Below are positions 1 through 5,833 of a DNA stretch of 9,163 nucleotides, one piece after another; the stretch's first letter is position 1; each line of letters opens with the position of its first letter. The notes beneath the pieces are model-generated. The model did no database searches. It was not told where the DNA came from and saw only the letters and a list, made by a program, of their open reading frames with translations. Where the stretch lies: NCBI GenBank assembly GCA_002293605.1, contig DBDO01000046.1:3895-13057 (forward strand), read 5' to 3'. The translations under genes and the position numbers were made by a program. This DNA comes from Desulfovibrionaceae bacterium UBA930. Its GTDB lineage: Bacteria; Desulfobacterota; Desulfovibrionia; Desulfovibrionales; Desulfovibrionaceae.

Positions 1-5
1 ATGGC

Positions 6-782
6 ATGAACCCTATCTCTCTGCGTCTGGTGCATCCCGCCGCCTGGGGCGGGCTGTTGCTTCACTGCGTGTTTGTCGTGCTGATGTATATGCTGAAGGA
101 CATACCCCGGGCGGATCTCTCTGCTGAAGAAACGGCCATGCTGGATCTGTTCGCGGCCGCCATACCCTTTCTTCAGGGCATTATCGCCGTTCAGTGCGTC
201 GCACTCTGGCTTATCATCTCCGGAAGCCGTCTGGGCGTCATTGCCGCCGTTGTTTCAGGATGCCTCACGATACCGGCCGGGTTCATCTATATCGTGGGAT
301 GTCTGTTCACCTATCATGCCGTCAGGTTCGCCCCCTTTGAACGCGCCCTTCGTTTGGCGCCGGGCAGGGCTTTCCCGTCCGCCTTCGTGGCCCCCCTGTT
401 TGCGGCCGCCGTCGGGTGCCTTTTCGGAGCGGTACTCTGTTTTTTCCTGTCGCAGCCGGCGTCTTTTGTCGCTCTTTTTTTGAGCGCCGGTTTTCTCGCG
501 CTGTATCTGTCCCGGCGCGTTTCGGCCAATCCGCCTCTGGCCCTGGGCCGGGATGGATTGACGCTTACCCCCGCCATATTTTCCGAACGGCTGCGCCTGC
601 CCTATGCATCCATCAGCAAGGCCACTCTTCTGGATAACCAGAGCATCCTCTTTACCGTCCGGACTCCGTATGGGCAAAAGGAACTGGTCTGGCCCCTTGC
701 AAGCGTCAGGGCCGACAGCCGCCGTGAGGCCTTTGACGCCCTTGGCGAGGCCCTTGAAGCTGCTGCCGTTCCCATGGATTAG
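6..782 (+). CDS. Polytopic membrane protein with possible PH-like C-terminal domain
   Basis: Not a family I can name. The 258-residue product has about five hydrophobic helices (roughly residues 13-30, 52-72, 77-102, 126-148 and 151-169), followed by a soluble tail from about 172 to 258. The tail starts with a short beta-rich stretch (ALGRDGLTLTP, then RLRLPYASISKATLL, then SILFTVRT) and ends in a helix rich in Ala, Glu and Leu. That order resembles bacterial PH-like domains attached to membrane helices, but this is inference from pattern only. There is no signal peptide separate from the first helix and no catalytic motif. The start ATG at 6 overlaps a TGA at 7-9 that could end an upstream gene reading ATG GCA TGA at the left edge, which would make it translationally coupled. 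The frame is open to the left edge, so a start further upstream is not excluded. The stop TAG at 780-782 sits on the edge of a hairpin. Confidence 0.75.
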   Translation: MNPISLRLVHPAAWGGLLLHCVFVVLMYMLKDIPRADLSAEETAMLDLFAAAIPFLQGIIAVQCVALWLIISGSRLGVIAAVVSGCLTIPAGFIYIVGCLFTYHAVRFAPFERALRLAPGRAFPSAFVAPLFAAAVGCLFGAVLCFFLSQPASFVALFLSAGFLALYLSRRVSANPPLALGRDGLTLTPAIFSERLRLPYASISKATLLDNQSILFTVRTPYGQKELVWPLASVRADSRREAFDALGEALEAAAVPMD

Positions 783-804
783 GGCCTGTTCACACAAAGG
801 CCCT
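781..804. repeat. Hairpin repeat, copy 1, just after the stop of the first gene
   Basis: AGGGCC (781-786) pairs with GGCCCT (799-804). TGT (787-789) can also pair with ACA (794-796) around a TCAC loop, leaving an AA bulge. The 19-base string TGTTCACACAAAGGCCCTT (787-805) recurs exactly at 871-889. The hairpin begins at the stop codon of the membrane protein gene, so it could protect or end that transcript, but no run of T follows directly; the nearest T-rich stretch is TTTTTATTC at about 831-839. Confidence 0.6.
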
Positions 805-860
805 TCTGCCCTCTGGCTGCATCAGAAAGGCTTTTTATTCCAGTCTACTGTCCGACATGG

Positions 861-890
861 TAAGGGCCTCTGTTCACACAAAGGCCCTTA
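861..890. repeat. Hairpin repeat, copy 2
   Basis: TAAGGGCC (861-868) pairs perfectly with GGCCCTTA (883-890). Inside, TCTGT faces ACAAA with one C/A mismatch, giving about 12 pairs around the tetraloop TCAC. It shares 19 identical bases with copy 1, 84 bp upstream, and differs from it by a TC insertion and a longer outer stem. It lies between two convergent genes, where a bidirectional transcription stop would make sense, but neither strand carries a convincing T-tract after it. A dispersed palindromic repeat is the alternative. Confidence 0.6.
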
Positions 891-909
891 GCATCGGGGG
901 AAGACGGCG

Positions 910-930
910 TGTGGAGGGCACCCCCCCACA
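910..930 (-). terminator. GC-rich hairpin downstream of ppiD, possible 3' end structure
   Basis: Ten bases beyond the ppiD stop the minus strand can form a nine-pair stem with a three-base loop: TGTGGGGGG against CCCTCCACA, with one G-U pair. On the plus strand that position is an A-C mismatch, so the fold is better in the ppiD transcript. No run of U follows it, so a classic intrinsic terminator is not shown; it may stabilise the 3' end or act together with the repeat at 861-890. Confidence 0.4.
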
Positions 931-939
931 TCGTCATTG

Positions 940-2853
940 TTACCGCCAGTTGATCTGTTTCAGCGCCTCCGCATTGACCTCAACCTTGGCGGAAGCGAAG
1001 AGACTGTTCAGGAAAGCGGTCACGGCTTCGCTTTGCTCCATCTGGAGGCGGCGCATCATGAAGCTCTCTTTCTGCGTCGTCCAGAGTTCATCTGTGGAAG
1101 GAGTTATGCTGACCACCCTGGCAATCACGCCGCCAGCCGGGGTATCGTAGGCTGAGGGCAGCCATACGTTGACCTGCGCGCTGCCAAGGGCCGTCGCCAG
1201 GGCAGGAGCCTCGCCCAGAGGAGGCACGGCAGGGAATACCCGCATGACGGGTTCCGTCATTTTGAGTTTTGTCTTGTCAGGCTGCGCCTTGCCCGAGAGG
1301 ATGTCGGGAAGGGCTTTTTCCGCAGCCTCACGGGCGAGGGTGTGCGCCTTTTTTTCAGTCAGTTCCCTGGCGATATCCGCGCGCACCGCATCAAACGGCG
1401 AGGGGGCGGCCGCAAGGCGCTCCTTGACCATCACCAGGGCTATGCCGTCCGTGATCTCCAGCGGAGTAGGCGCAACCTGGCCTGTGGGGACATTTTTCAG
1501 AAACTCCATGGCCCCTGGCCGGAGCGCGAGAAGCTGCGGCACATCCGCCTCGGCGATGACCCCTGTGGAAGACAGGTTCACCTTGAATTCTTTGGCCAGC
1601 TCCGCCAGGGATTTTTCATACAGCCCCTTTTCGGCCGCCGCCTGTATACGATCAAAATCCGCTCCGGCTTTTTCCGCGCCGAGTCTTTCCCTGATCTGGG
1701 CCTCCAGCGTATCAAACTGCGCGGGTTTTTCATCGGTTTTGTCGTCCAGCCTGAAGATATGAAAGCCGAACTCCGTGCGTACCGGCTCGCTGAATTCCCC
1801 CTTTTTCAGGGAAGTGATGGCCGCGTCCGCCGGGGCGGGCAGGGAGGCCTTGAGCAGCCAGCCCAGAGCGCCGCCATCAGGGGCGGAACGGGGGTCTTCG
1901 GAGTCTTTTTTGGCGAGTTCGGAAAAATCCGCGCCCTTTTTGAGTTGGGCCATGATATCATCCACCTTCGCGCGCGCCTTGACGATCAGGTCGGCAGCGC
2001 CGTCTTCGGTGGAGCCGTCAGGAGGGCAAAGAACAAAGATATGCCGCACGTCGTAGCGTGCCTGCTCGGCGAACGTCTCCCTGTTTTTTTCGAAGTAGGC
2101 CCTGACCTCCTCGGGAGAGGGCGGGTACGCGGCCGCGAGTTCCTTGGGCGTAAGCGCGACATACTCAAGGCTGATGCGATCGGGCTGGGCGAACCGGGCC
2201 TTGTTCGCCTCATAATATCCGGTCACCTCGGCTTCTGCGGGCGCGGCTCCGGCCATGTAGTCCGCTACCGGGAAGAGCAGGTATTCCGCCTGGATTTTTT
2301 CCATGCGAAAATCGAAAGAGCTTTTGGCCTCCGTTTCCGTGACGTTCACGCTTGAGGCTATGTACGCCTGAAGTTTTCCTTCGAGGATCTCGTTGCGGGC
2401 GGCTTCCTCGAAGTCGCCGGGGGCATGCCCCATGGCCTTGAGTCTTTCCAGGTATTTTTCTTTGCTGAACTTGCCTGCGCTGTCCTGGAACCACCCGCTT
2501 TTTTCGATATACCTGAGCAGTTCCGGCGGAGAGACCGCGATGCCGAGACGCTCGGCTTCCTGCTGGATGACGGAGCGCCTGACCAGCAGTTGCAGAACTT
2601 CCTTTTTGAACGCCTCGCGCAGGTCAGGATTCGTGGCAAGATCGGGCTGCTGGTCGCGCGCGGCCTCAAACTGCCGGGAGACTTCCTCGCTGAACTCCTT
2701 GAGGGAAATGTTCCGGCCGTTGACCGAGGCCACGGAGTGGGCGGAACCACGGCTCATGTTGCCCACGCCCCAGAAGATGAACACAACAATGATGATCCCG
2801 AAAATGATTTTTACACCCCAGGATTGCGCGCGGCCTCTGATATCATCCAGCAT
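940..2853 (-). CDS. ppiD: PpiD-like membrane-anchored peptidyl-prolyl isomerase / periplasmic chaperone
   Basis: A 637-residue protein, close to the usual length of about 620 for PpiD. A short cytosolic start (MLDDIRGRAQSWGVK) is followed by one membrane anchor at about 15-32. Next is a SurA/PpiD-type N-terminal chaperone region at about 35-165, containing the family-like ASVNGRNISLKEF stretch. A parvulin (PpiC/rotamase) domain spans about 268-370, with VRHIFVL (His271), SEDPRSAPDGGALGW (317-332) and FGFHIFRL (His365). The C-terminal 270 residues are a further chaperone-like region. PpiD sits at the periplasmic face of the inner membrane and helps newly exported proteins fold near the Sec translocon. 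In E. coli the parvulin domain is reported to be inactive; here the signature residues look intact, so activity is possible. The start is supported by GGAG on the minus strand at 2863-2860, six bases before ATG. It lies 108 bp downstream of a sigma-54 regulator on the same strand. Confidence 0.92.
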   Translation of the reverse strand: MLDDIRGRAQSWGVKIIFGIIIVVFIFWGVGNMSRGSAHSVASVNGRNISLKEFSEEVSRQFEAARDQQPDLATNPDLREAFKKEVLQLLVRRSVIQQEAERLGIAVSPPELLRYIEKSGWFQDSAGKFSKEKYLERLKAMGHAPGDFEEAARNEILEGKLQAYIASSVNVTETEAKSSFDFRMEKIQAEYLLFPVADYMAGAAPAEAEVTGYYEANKARFAQPDRISLEYVALTPKELAAAYPPSPEEVRAYFEKNRETFAEQARYDVRHIFVLCPPDGSTEDGAADLIVKARAKVDDIMAQLKKGADFSELAKKDSEDPRSAPDGGALGWLLKASLPAPADAAITSLKKGEFSEPVRTEFGFHIFRLDDKTDEKPAQFDTLEAQIRERLGAEKAGADFDRIQAAAEKGLYEKSLAELAKEFKVNLSSTGVIAEADVPQLLALRPGAMEFLKNVPTGQVAPTPLEITDGIALVMVKERLAAAPSPFDAVRADIARELTEKKAHTLAREAAEKALPDILSGKAQPDKTKLKMTEPVMRVFPAVPPLGEAPALATALGSAQVNVWLPSAYDTPAGGVIARVVSITPSTDELWTTQKESFMMRRLQMEQSEAVTAFLNSLFASAKVEVNAEALKQINWR

Positions 2854-2859
2854 GAAAAT

Positions 2860-2863
2860 CTCC
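2860..2863 (-). promoter_or_regulatory. Ribosome binding site of ppiD
   Basis: GGAG on the minus strand, six bases before the ATG at 2853-2851. It fixes the start used for ppiD, which also places the membrane anchor near the N-terminus as expected for the family. Confidence 0.7.
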
Positions 2864-2883
2864 AGAACAAGGGTATTTTTTTA

Positions 2884-2908
2884 GAGCGATTTCACTTTGA
2901 AATTACTC
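2884..2908. repeat. Imperfect palindrome upstream of ppiD
   Basis: ATTTCA (2889-2894) and TGAAAT (2898-2903) are exact inverted repeats around CTT. The dyad extends outward to GAG (2884-2886) and CTC (2906-2908), with one G-T and one mismatched pair between. A T-run (2875-2882) lies on the plus-strand 5' side, which is the wrong side for a terminator of plus-strand transcripts; the minus strand has A-residues there, so it is not a terminator for the regulator either. It lies about 30 to 55 bp before the ppiD start, so an operator or a dispersed repeat are the likeliest readings. Confidence 0.5.
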
Positions 2909-2914
2909 GGCGGA

Positions 2915-2933
2915 CGCGAGGCGGACGCTCGCG
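2915..2933. repeat. GC-rich inverted repeat between the regulator gene and ppiD
   Basis: CGCGAG (2915-2920) and CTCGCG (2928-2933) form a six-pair stem with a seven-base loop, 28 bases past the regulator stop codon. A direct repeat GGCGGACGC (2909-2917 and 2920-2928) overlaps it. No U-run follows on the minus strand, so read-through from the regulator gene into ppiD is not excluded. Confidence 0.45.
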
Positions 2934-2961
2934 AAGCGTGTTGTTTCTCTCTTATGCTGCC

Positions 2962-4470
2962 TTACTCTGACGCAGTCCCGGCCATCCTGTATTCATTGAG
3001 TTTGTTGCGCAGGGTGCGGACGGAAATGCCCAGAAGCTCCGCAGCCTGCGTGCGGTTGCCGCTGGTGTGTTCCAGCCCCTTTTCTATCATGATGCGTTCC
3101 ATTTCATGCAGGGGGATGACCCCGCCAACGAAGGAGCCGCCCCCCCCACCCGCGTCAGGTGAGGTTCCCGCCCCGGGAGAAGGCGCGGCAGCAACCGACA
3201 GGGAACGCTCCCCGGAATTTTCCCGGGAGGCCGTCGGGAAGCCGTTATTCTCCACATTCGCAAAAGCCCGTCCGTCCGCGCGCTCTTCCTCAAACAGCGG
3301 CCATTCTTCGGATTCCAGCAGAAAGTGGCGCGGAGTGATGGGGTGCCCGCCTGAGAGCAGCGCGGCGCGTTCCATAAGATTTTGCAGCTCACGCACATTG
3401 CCCGGCCACTGGTATTCGCGCAGCCAGGCCACAGCCTCGGGAGAAAGCCGCGTCGGGGCGAGCCGGTATTCGCGTTCGTACATTTCGAGAAAAAAACCGG
3501 CCAGGGTGAGCACATCGTCCCCGCGTTCGCGCAGGGAAGGCAGGCGCAGGGGGATCACGTTCAGGCGGAAAAAGAGATCCTGCCGGAATCTGCCTTCTTT
3601 CACCCAGTCCTCAAGGTTGCGGTTGGTGGTGGCAAGCACGCGCACATCCACCTTGACCGTCTCGGTTCCCCCCACCCTGTCCACCTCGTTTTCCTGCAGG
3701 ACGCGCAGAAGCTTCGCCTGAAGCCCCAGTTCCATTTCGGATATTTCATCCAGCAGGATGGTGCCTCCTGCGGCCAGTTCAAACTTCCCGAGTTTGCGGG
3801 CTATGGCCCCGGTGAACGCGCCTTTTTCATGGCCGAAGAGTTCGCTTTCCAGCAAATGCTCCGGCAGGGCCGCGCAGTTGACGGCAATAAAGGGCCGGGA
3901 CGCCCGATCACTGTAGGCGTGCAGATAGCGGGCGAAAAGTTCCTTGCCCGTGCCCGATTCCCCGGAAATCAGCACTGTGGCCCTGGAACGGGCCACCTGC
4001 TTGGCAAGGGCGAGCACCCTGAGCATGCTGGAGTCGGAGCCCACAATGCGAAAGTCCGGCTCGGGCCGGGGCGTTCTGCCCCCCAGGGTGGAAGAGGACG
4101 GTGCCGGGGTCAAGACCCGCCCCCCAGGCAGCGCGGCCTGTATTTTTTCAAAGAGTAAGGGCTCGGACCAGTAATCCCTGGCCCCCAGTTCCAGAACACG
4201 GGTAGCCTCTTCCGGGCTCGCCCGATCGGAAAAAACGATTACCGGCGGAAAATCCGGGTCCTCCTGGCCCACGGCAAGCAGGTCCTCTATACGGTATCCC
4301 GGCAGAAAAGGACGGGAGAGGATAAGCCCCGGCATTCCCTTGCGCATAAAGGCGGAAGCGCCTTTCAGATTTTCGGCAATGCCTACCTCCACATCGGCAT
4401 CGCGCAGTTGCGGGAAAATCCGTGTGACGGTTTGGGCCGGAGCCAGAAAGAGAATTCGCCGTGCCAGCAT
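2962..4470 (-). CDS. Sigma-54-dependent transcriptional activator with degenerate receiver domain
   Basis: A 502-residue bacterial enhancer-binding protein that would use ATP to open promoters held by sigma-54 RNA polymerase. Residues 1-115 have the shape of a response-regulator receiver, but the key residues are gone: the acidic pair is Ala10-Pro11, the phosphorylated Asp is Arg53 (LILSRPFLPG) and the conserved Lys is Glu103 (DYWSEP). The AAA+ domain (about 141-375) is intact: Walker A GESGTGKE at 170-177, GAFTGA sigma-54 contact loop at 217-222, Walker B TILLDE at 237-242, ATTNRNL at 280-286, FRQDLFFRLN at 295-304 and WPGNVREL at 355-362. A linker with DAGGGGGS (439-446) leads to a Fis-type helix-turn-helix at about 466-495 ending TLRNKLNEY, which recalls the flagellar regulators FlbD, FlgR and FlrC. 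That assignment is a guess, as no flagellar gene is visible. Only a weak ribosome site (AGGA, 12 bases before ATG) is seen. Control by phosphorylation looks unlikely. Confidence 0.92.
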   Translation of the reverse strand: MLARRILFLAPAQTVTRIFPQLRDADVEVGIAENLKGASAFMRKGMPGLILSRPFLPGYRIEDLLAVGQEDPDFPPVIVFSDRASPEEATRVLELGARDYWSEPLLFEKIQAALPGGRVLTPAPSSSTLGGRTPRPEPDFRIVGSDSSMLRVLALAKQVARSRATVLISGESGTGKELFARYLHAYSDRASRPFIAVNCAALPEHLLESELFGHEKGAFTGAIARKLGKFELAAGGTILLDEISEMELGLQAKLLRVLQENEVDRVGGTETVKVDVRVLATTNRNLEDWVKEGRFRQDLFFRLNVIPLRLPSLRERGDDVLTLAGFFLEMYEREYRLAPTRLSPEAVAWLREYQWPGNVRELQNLMERAALLSGGHPITPRHFLLESEEWPLFEEERADGRAFANVENNGFPTASRENSGERSLSVAAAPSPGAGTSPDAGGGGGSFVGGVIPLHEMERIMIEKGLEHTSGNRTQAAELLGISVRTLRNKLNEYRMAGTASE

Positions 4471-4539
4471 TTGTCCGTCTTATCCTGTTGCTCGTTGTTT
4501 ATCAATACAGGGGCGCAAGAGAACTGACTTTCGCAAACA

Positions 4540-4598
4540 AAGCTTACAGGGACGGGGTACTGTACCGTCCTGAAGTTCTTTGACAACGGCAGGCAAGG
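4540..4598. repeat. Three-part complementary elements in the divergent promoter region
   Basis: GGACGG at 4540-4545 can pair with CCGTCC at 4555-4560. The same CCGTCC, extended to ACCGTCC (4554-4560), can instead pair with GGACGGT at 4592-4598. The two stems exclude each other. On the minus strand this block overlaps the predicted promoter of the regulator, so only part of it could be transcribed. It may be chance in GC-rich DNA. Confidence 0.35.
4546..4576 (-). promoter_or_regulatory. Possible sigma-70 promoter of the regulator gene with a dyad over the -10 box
   Basis: On the minus strand TTGTCA (4576-4571) is followed after 16 bp by TACAGT (4554-4549), five and four matches to the -35 and -10 consensus. 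The -10 lies inside an exact odd palindrome, GGTAC-A-GTACC on the minus strand (4556-4546), which could be a repressor site. The leader would be about 70 bases. It was read by eye only. Confidence 0.35.
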
Positions 4599-4668
4599 GC
4601 TGGACGGTGCAAGTGCCCGAACATGAGCTTTGCAAACAACTTCCCCGACAGCAGGATGAACTCCGGGC

Positions 4669-4697
4669 TTGCGAAAAGACCTGCCCTCGGGCATTAT
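4669..4697 (+). promoter_or_regulatory. Possible sigma-70 promoter for the membrane protein, pfkA and helicase genes
   Basis: TTGCGA (4669-4674) and CATTAT (4692-4697) are separated by 17 bp, the ideal spacing, and each matches four of six consensus bases. The transcript would start near 4704, leaving a leader of about 50 bases before the ATG at 4756. It supports the view that the TTG at 4669 is part of a promoter, not a start codon. Confidence 0.4.
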
Positions 4698-4746
4698 AGA
4701 GAGCTTGCGCATACAGGCTCGCAATGTCGTCACTGTATTTTTTACC

Positions 4747-4750
4747 GGAG
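4747..4750 (+). promoter_or_regulatory. Ribosome binding site choosing the ATG at 4756
   Basis: GGAG lies five bases before ATG 4756. An in-frame TTG at 4669 would add 29 mostly polar residues and has no such site close to it, so the shorter 342-residue form is preferred. Confidence 0.7.
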
Positions 4751-4755
4751 ACTCC

Positions 4756-5784
4756 ATGCTGCTGCTCAGCACCTTGCAACAATTCGACATCAACCCCACC
4801 GATTTTCTGATCCTTCTGGCCACTGCGGGGCTGATCCTTTTTTTCCTTCTGGCCGCCTTTTCCACTCCCCTGCTGGCCCTGAGCGCGGAAAGCGCCTACG
4901 TCTTGCGGCGCAAGGCCTTTTATGACAAGTGCGCCTTGCAGATTTCCCAGGCCGCCTTTGGCATCGGCATCTTTATCTTTCTCCTGCTCGCCGGCGGCGC
5001 GCTGTATTTGGGCCTGCACCTGCCGCCGGACTTCAGCGATGAAAGCGCAAGACTCTTTCGAAGCGAAGCCCCGGGACTGACGCTGCAACTGTGGGGCCAG
5101 CTTGGCTACATGCTTTTTTTTGTGCCGCCCCTGACCGGGCTCATCCTGTTTTTCGCCTATCTGGCCGTCTGGCCGATGCTGAAAAAACGCCGGGCCGCGC
5201 ACCTTATACTGGGCTGGCTCTGCGCGCTCTTTATGCTGGCGCTTCTGCTCTGCACCCTGGTGCTGGCCTGGAACGCGCAGTCCTCTCTGCTGCTCGTCTT
5301 TTTAATCCATAATCCCCTGCCCGTGCTGCTGGCCCTGCTGGCCGACTTTTTCGCCTCCCCGGCCCCGCCGCTCATATTCGCCTGCCTTGTCTGCCTGGGC
5401 CTGGCCGCCGGGGCCGGACTGTCCCAGCTCTGGCTGATCATGCGCCGCTTCAAGGCGGACTATGGCCGCGATTACTACGCCTTCGCCATGCGCTACTGCG
5501 CAAGAACAGCGCTCGGCTTTACCCTGGCCTCGCTTGTGTGCGCCTGCGCGGTCTGGCTGCTGCTGCGAAGTTCCGTTCCGCCGGAACTGACCCAGCCGCA
5601 GGATCTCGGCCTCACCATCATCGCCCTCGGCCTGCCGCTCTCCTGCTGCCTGCTCTGGTTCAGCATCGCCAAAAGCGAAACCCCGCTCAGACACAAGCCG
5701 GGTGCCTTTTTTGCCTGTGTGTTTCTGGTTATCGCGCTGTGCGCGCAACTGCTGATGCTGGCCAACACCTTTCCCCTGGCCTGA
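4756..5784 (+). CDS. Polytopic inner-membrane protein of unknown function
   Basis: I do not recognise this family. The 342-residue protein is very hydrophobic, with about eight or nine membrane helices at roughly 15-45, 64-88, 113-140, 147-172, perhaps 178-197, 204-230, 249-271, 284-304 and 316-338. Loops are short; the longest (about 88-112) holds DFSDESARLF and is probably periplasmic. Charged patches such as RRKAFYDK (51-58), KKRR (143-146) and MRRFKADYGRDYYAFAMRYCAR (229-250, part shown by its ends) suggest cytosolic loops. Histidines are few (88, 149, 185, 313) and not arranged as obvious heme ligands, and no transporter signature is visible. It is the first gene of a likely unit with the phosphofructokinase, whose start lies 49 bp after its stop. 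A role linked to energy metabolism would be guesswork. The start at 4756 is chosen from GGAG at 4747-4750. Confidence 0.8.
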   Translation: MLLLSTLQQFDINPTDFLILLATAGLILFFLLAAFSTPLLALSAESAYVLRRKAFYDKCALQISQAAFGIGIFIFLLLAGGALYLGLHLPPDFSDESARLFRSEAPGLTLQLWGQLGYMLFFVPPLTGLILFFAYLAVWPMLKKRRAAHLILGWLCALFMLALLLCTLVLAWNAQSSLLLVFLIHNPLPVLLALLADFFASPAPPLIFACLVCLGLAAGAGLSQLWLIMRRFKADYGRDYYAFAMRYCARTALGFTLASLVCACAVWLLLRSSVPPELTQPQDLGLTIIALGLPLSCCLLWFSIAKSETPLRHKPGAFFACVFLVIALCAQLLMLANTFPLA

Positions 5785-5820
5785 GCGCACGACACAAGCA
5801 AGGTTCCGTCCCGCCCCCTC

Positions 5821-5827
5821 AAGGAGG
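5821..5827 (+). promoter_or_regulatory. Strong Shine-Dalgarno of the phosphofructokinase gene
   Basis: AAGGAGG, a full match to the anti-Shine-Dalgarno of 16S rRNA, ends six bases before ATG 5834. It is the strongest ribosome site in the window and suggests that the kinase is well translated. Confidence 0.85.
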
Positions 5828-5833
5828 ATCGCA

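Noticed and set aside
1342..2355. Long plus-strand open frame (337 codons) inside ppiD
   Set aside because: It lies opposite a well-supported PpiD coding region with its domains in order. Its product is rich in Arg, Gly and Phe without any family motif, as expected for an antisense shadow in GC-rich DNA.
2875..2933. Intrinsic terminator between the regulator gene and ppiD
   Set aside because: The only T-run is 5' of the stems on the plus strand and reads as A on the minus strand, so neither direction has stem plus U-tract.
4600..4620. Sigma-54 promoter suggested by GGGCACTTGCA on the minus strand
   Set aside because: The GGCAC-like and TTGC-like parts are directly joined; the required spacing between the -24 GG and -12 GC elements is missing.
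4669..4755. TTG start at 4669 adding 29 residues to the membrane protein
   Set aside because: It has no ribosome site, its bases fit a -35 box, and ATG 4756 has GGAG five bases before it and begins just ahead of the first membrane helix.
4480..5202. Minus-strand open frame (240 codons) across the divergent promoter and the membrane protein gene
   Set aside because: It overlaps a strongly hydrophobic plus-strand gene with a good ribosome site. Its product is Gln- and Lys-rich low-complexity sequence, a typical complement of hydrophobic codons.
4756..5784. Cytochrome bd subunit I-like or NrfD-like identity for the membrane protein
   Set aside because: The few histidines do not fall in a conserved ligand pattern, and none of the family's signature stretches could be seen.
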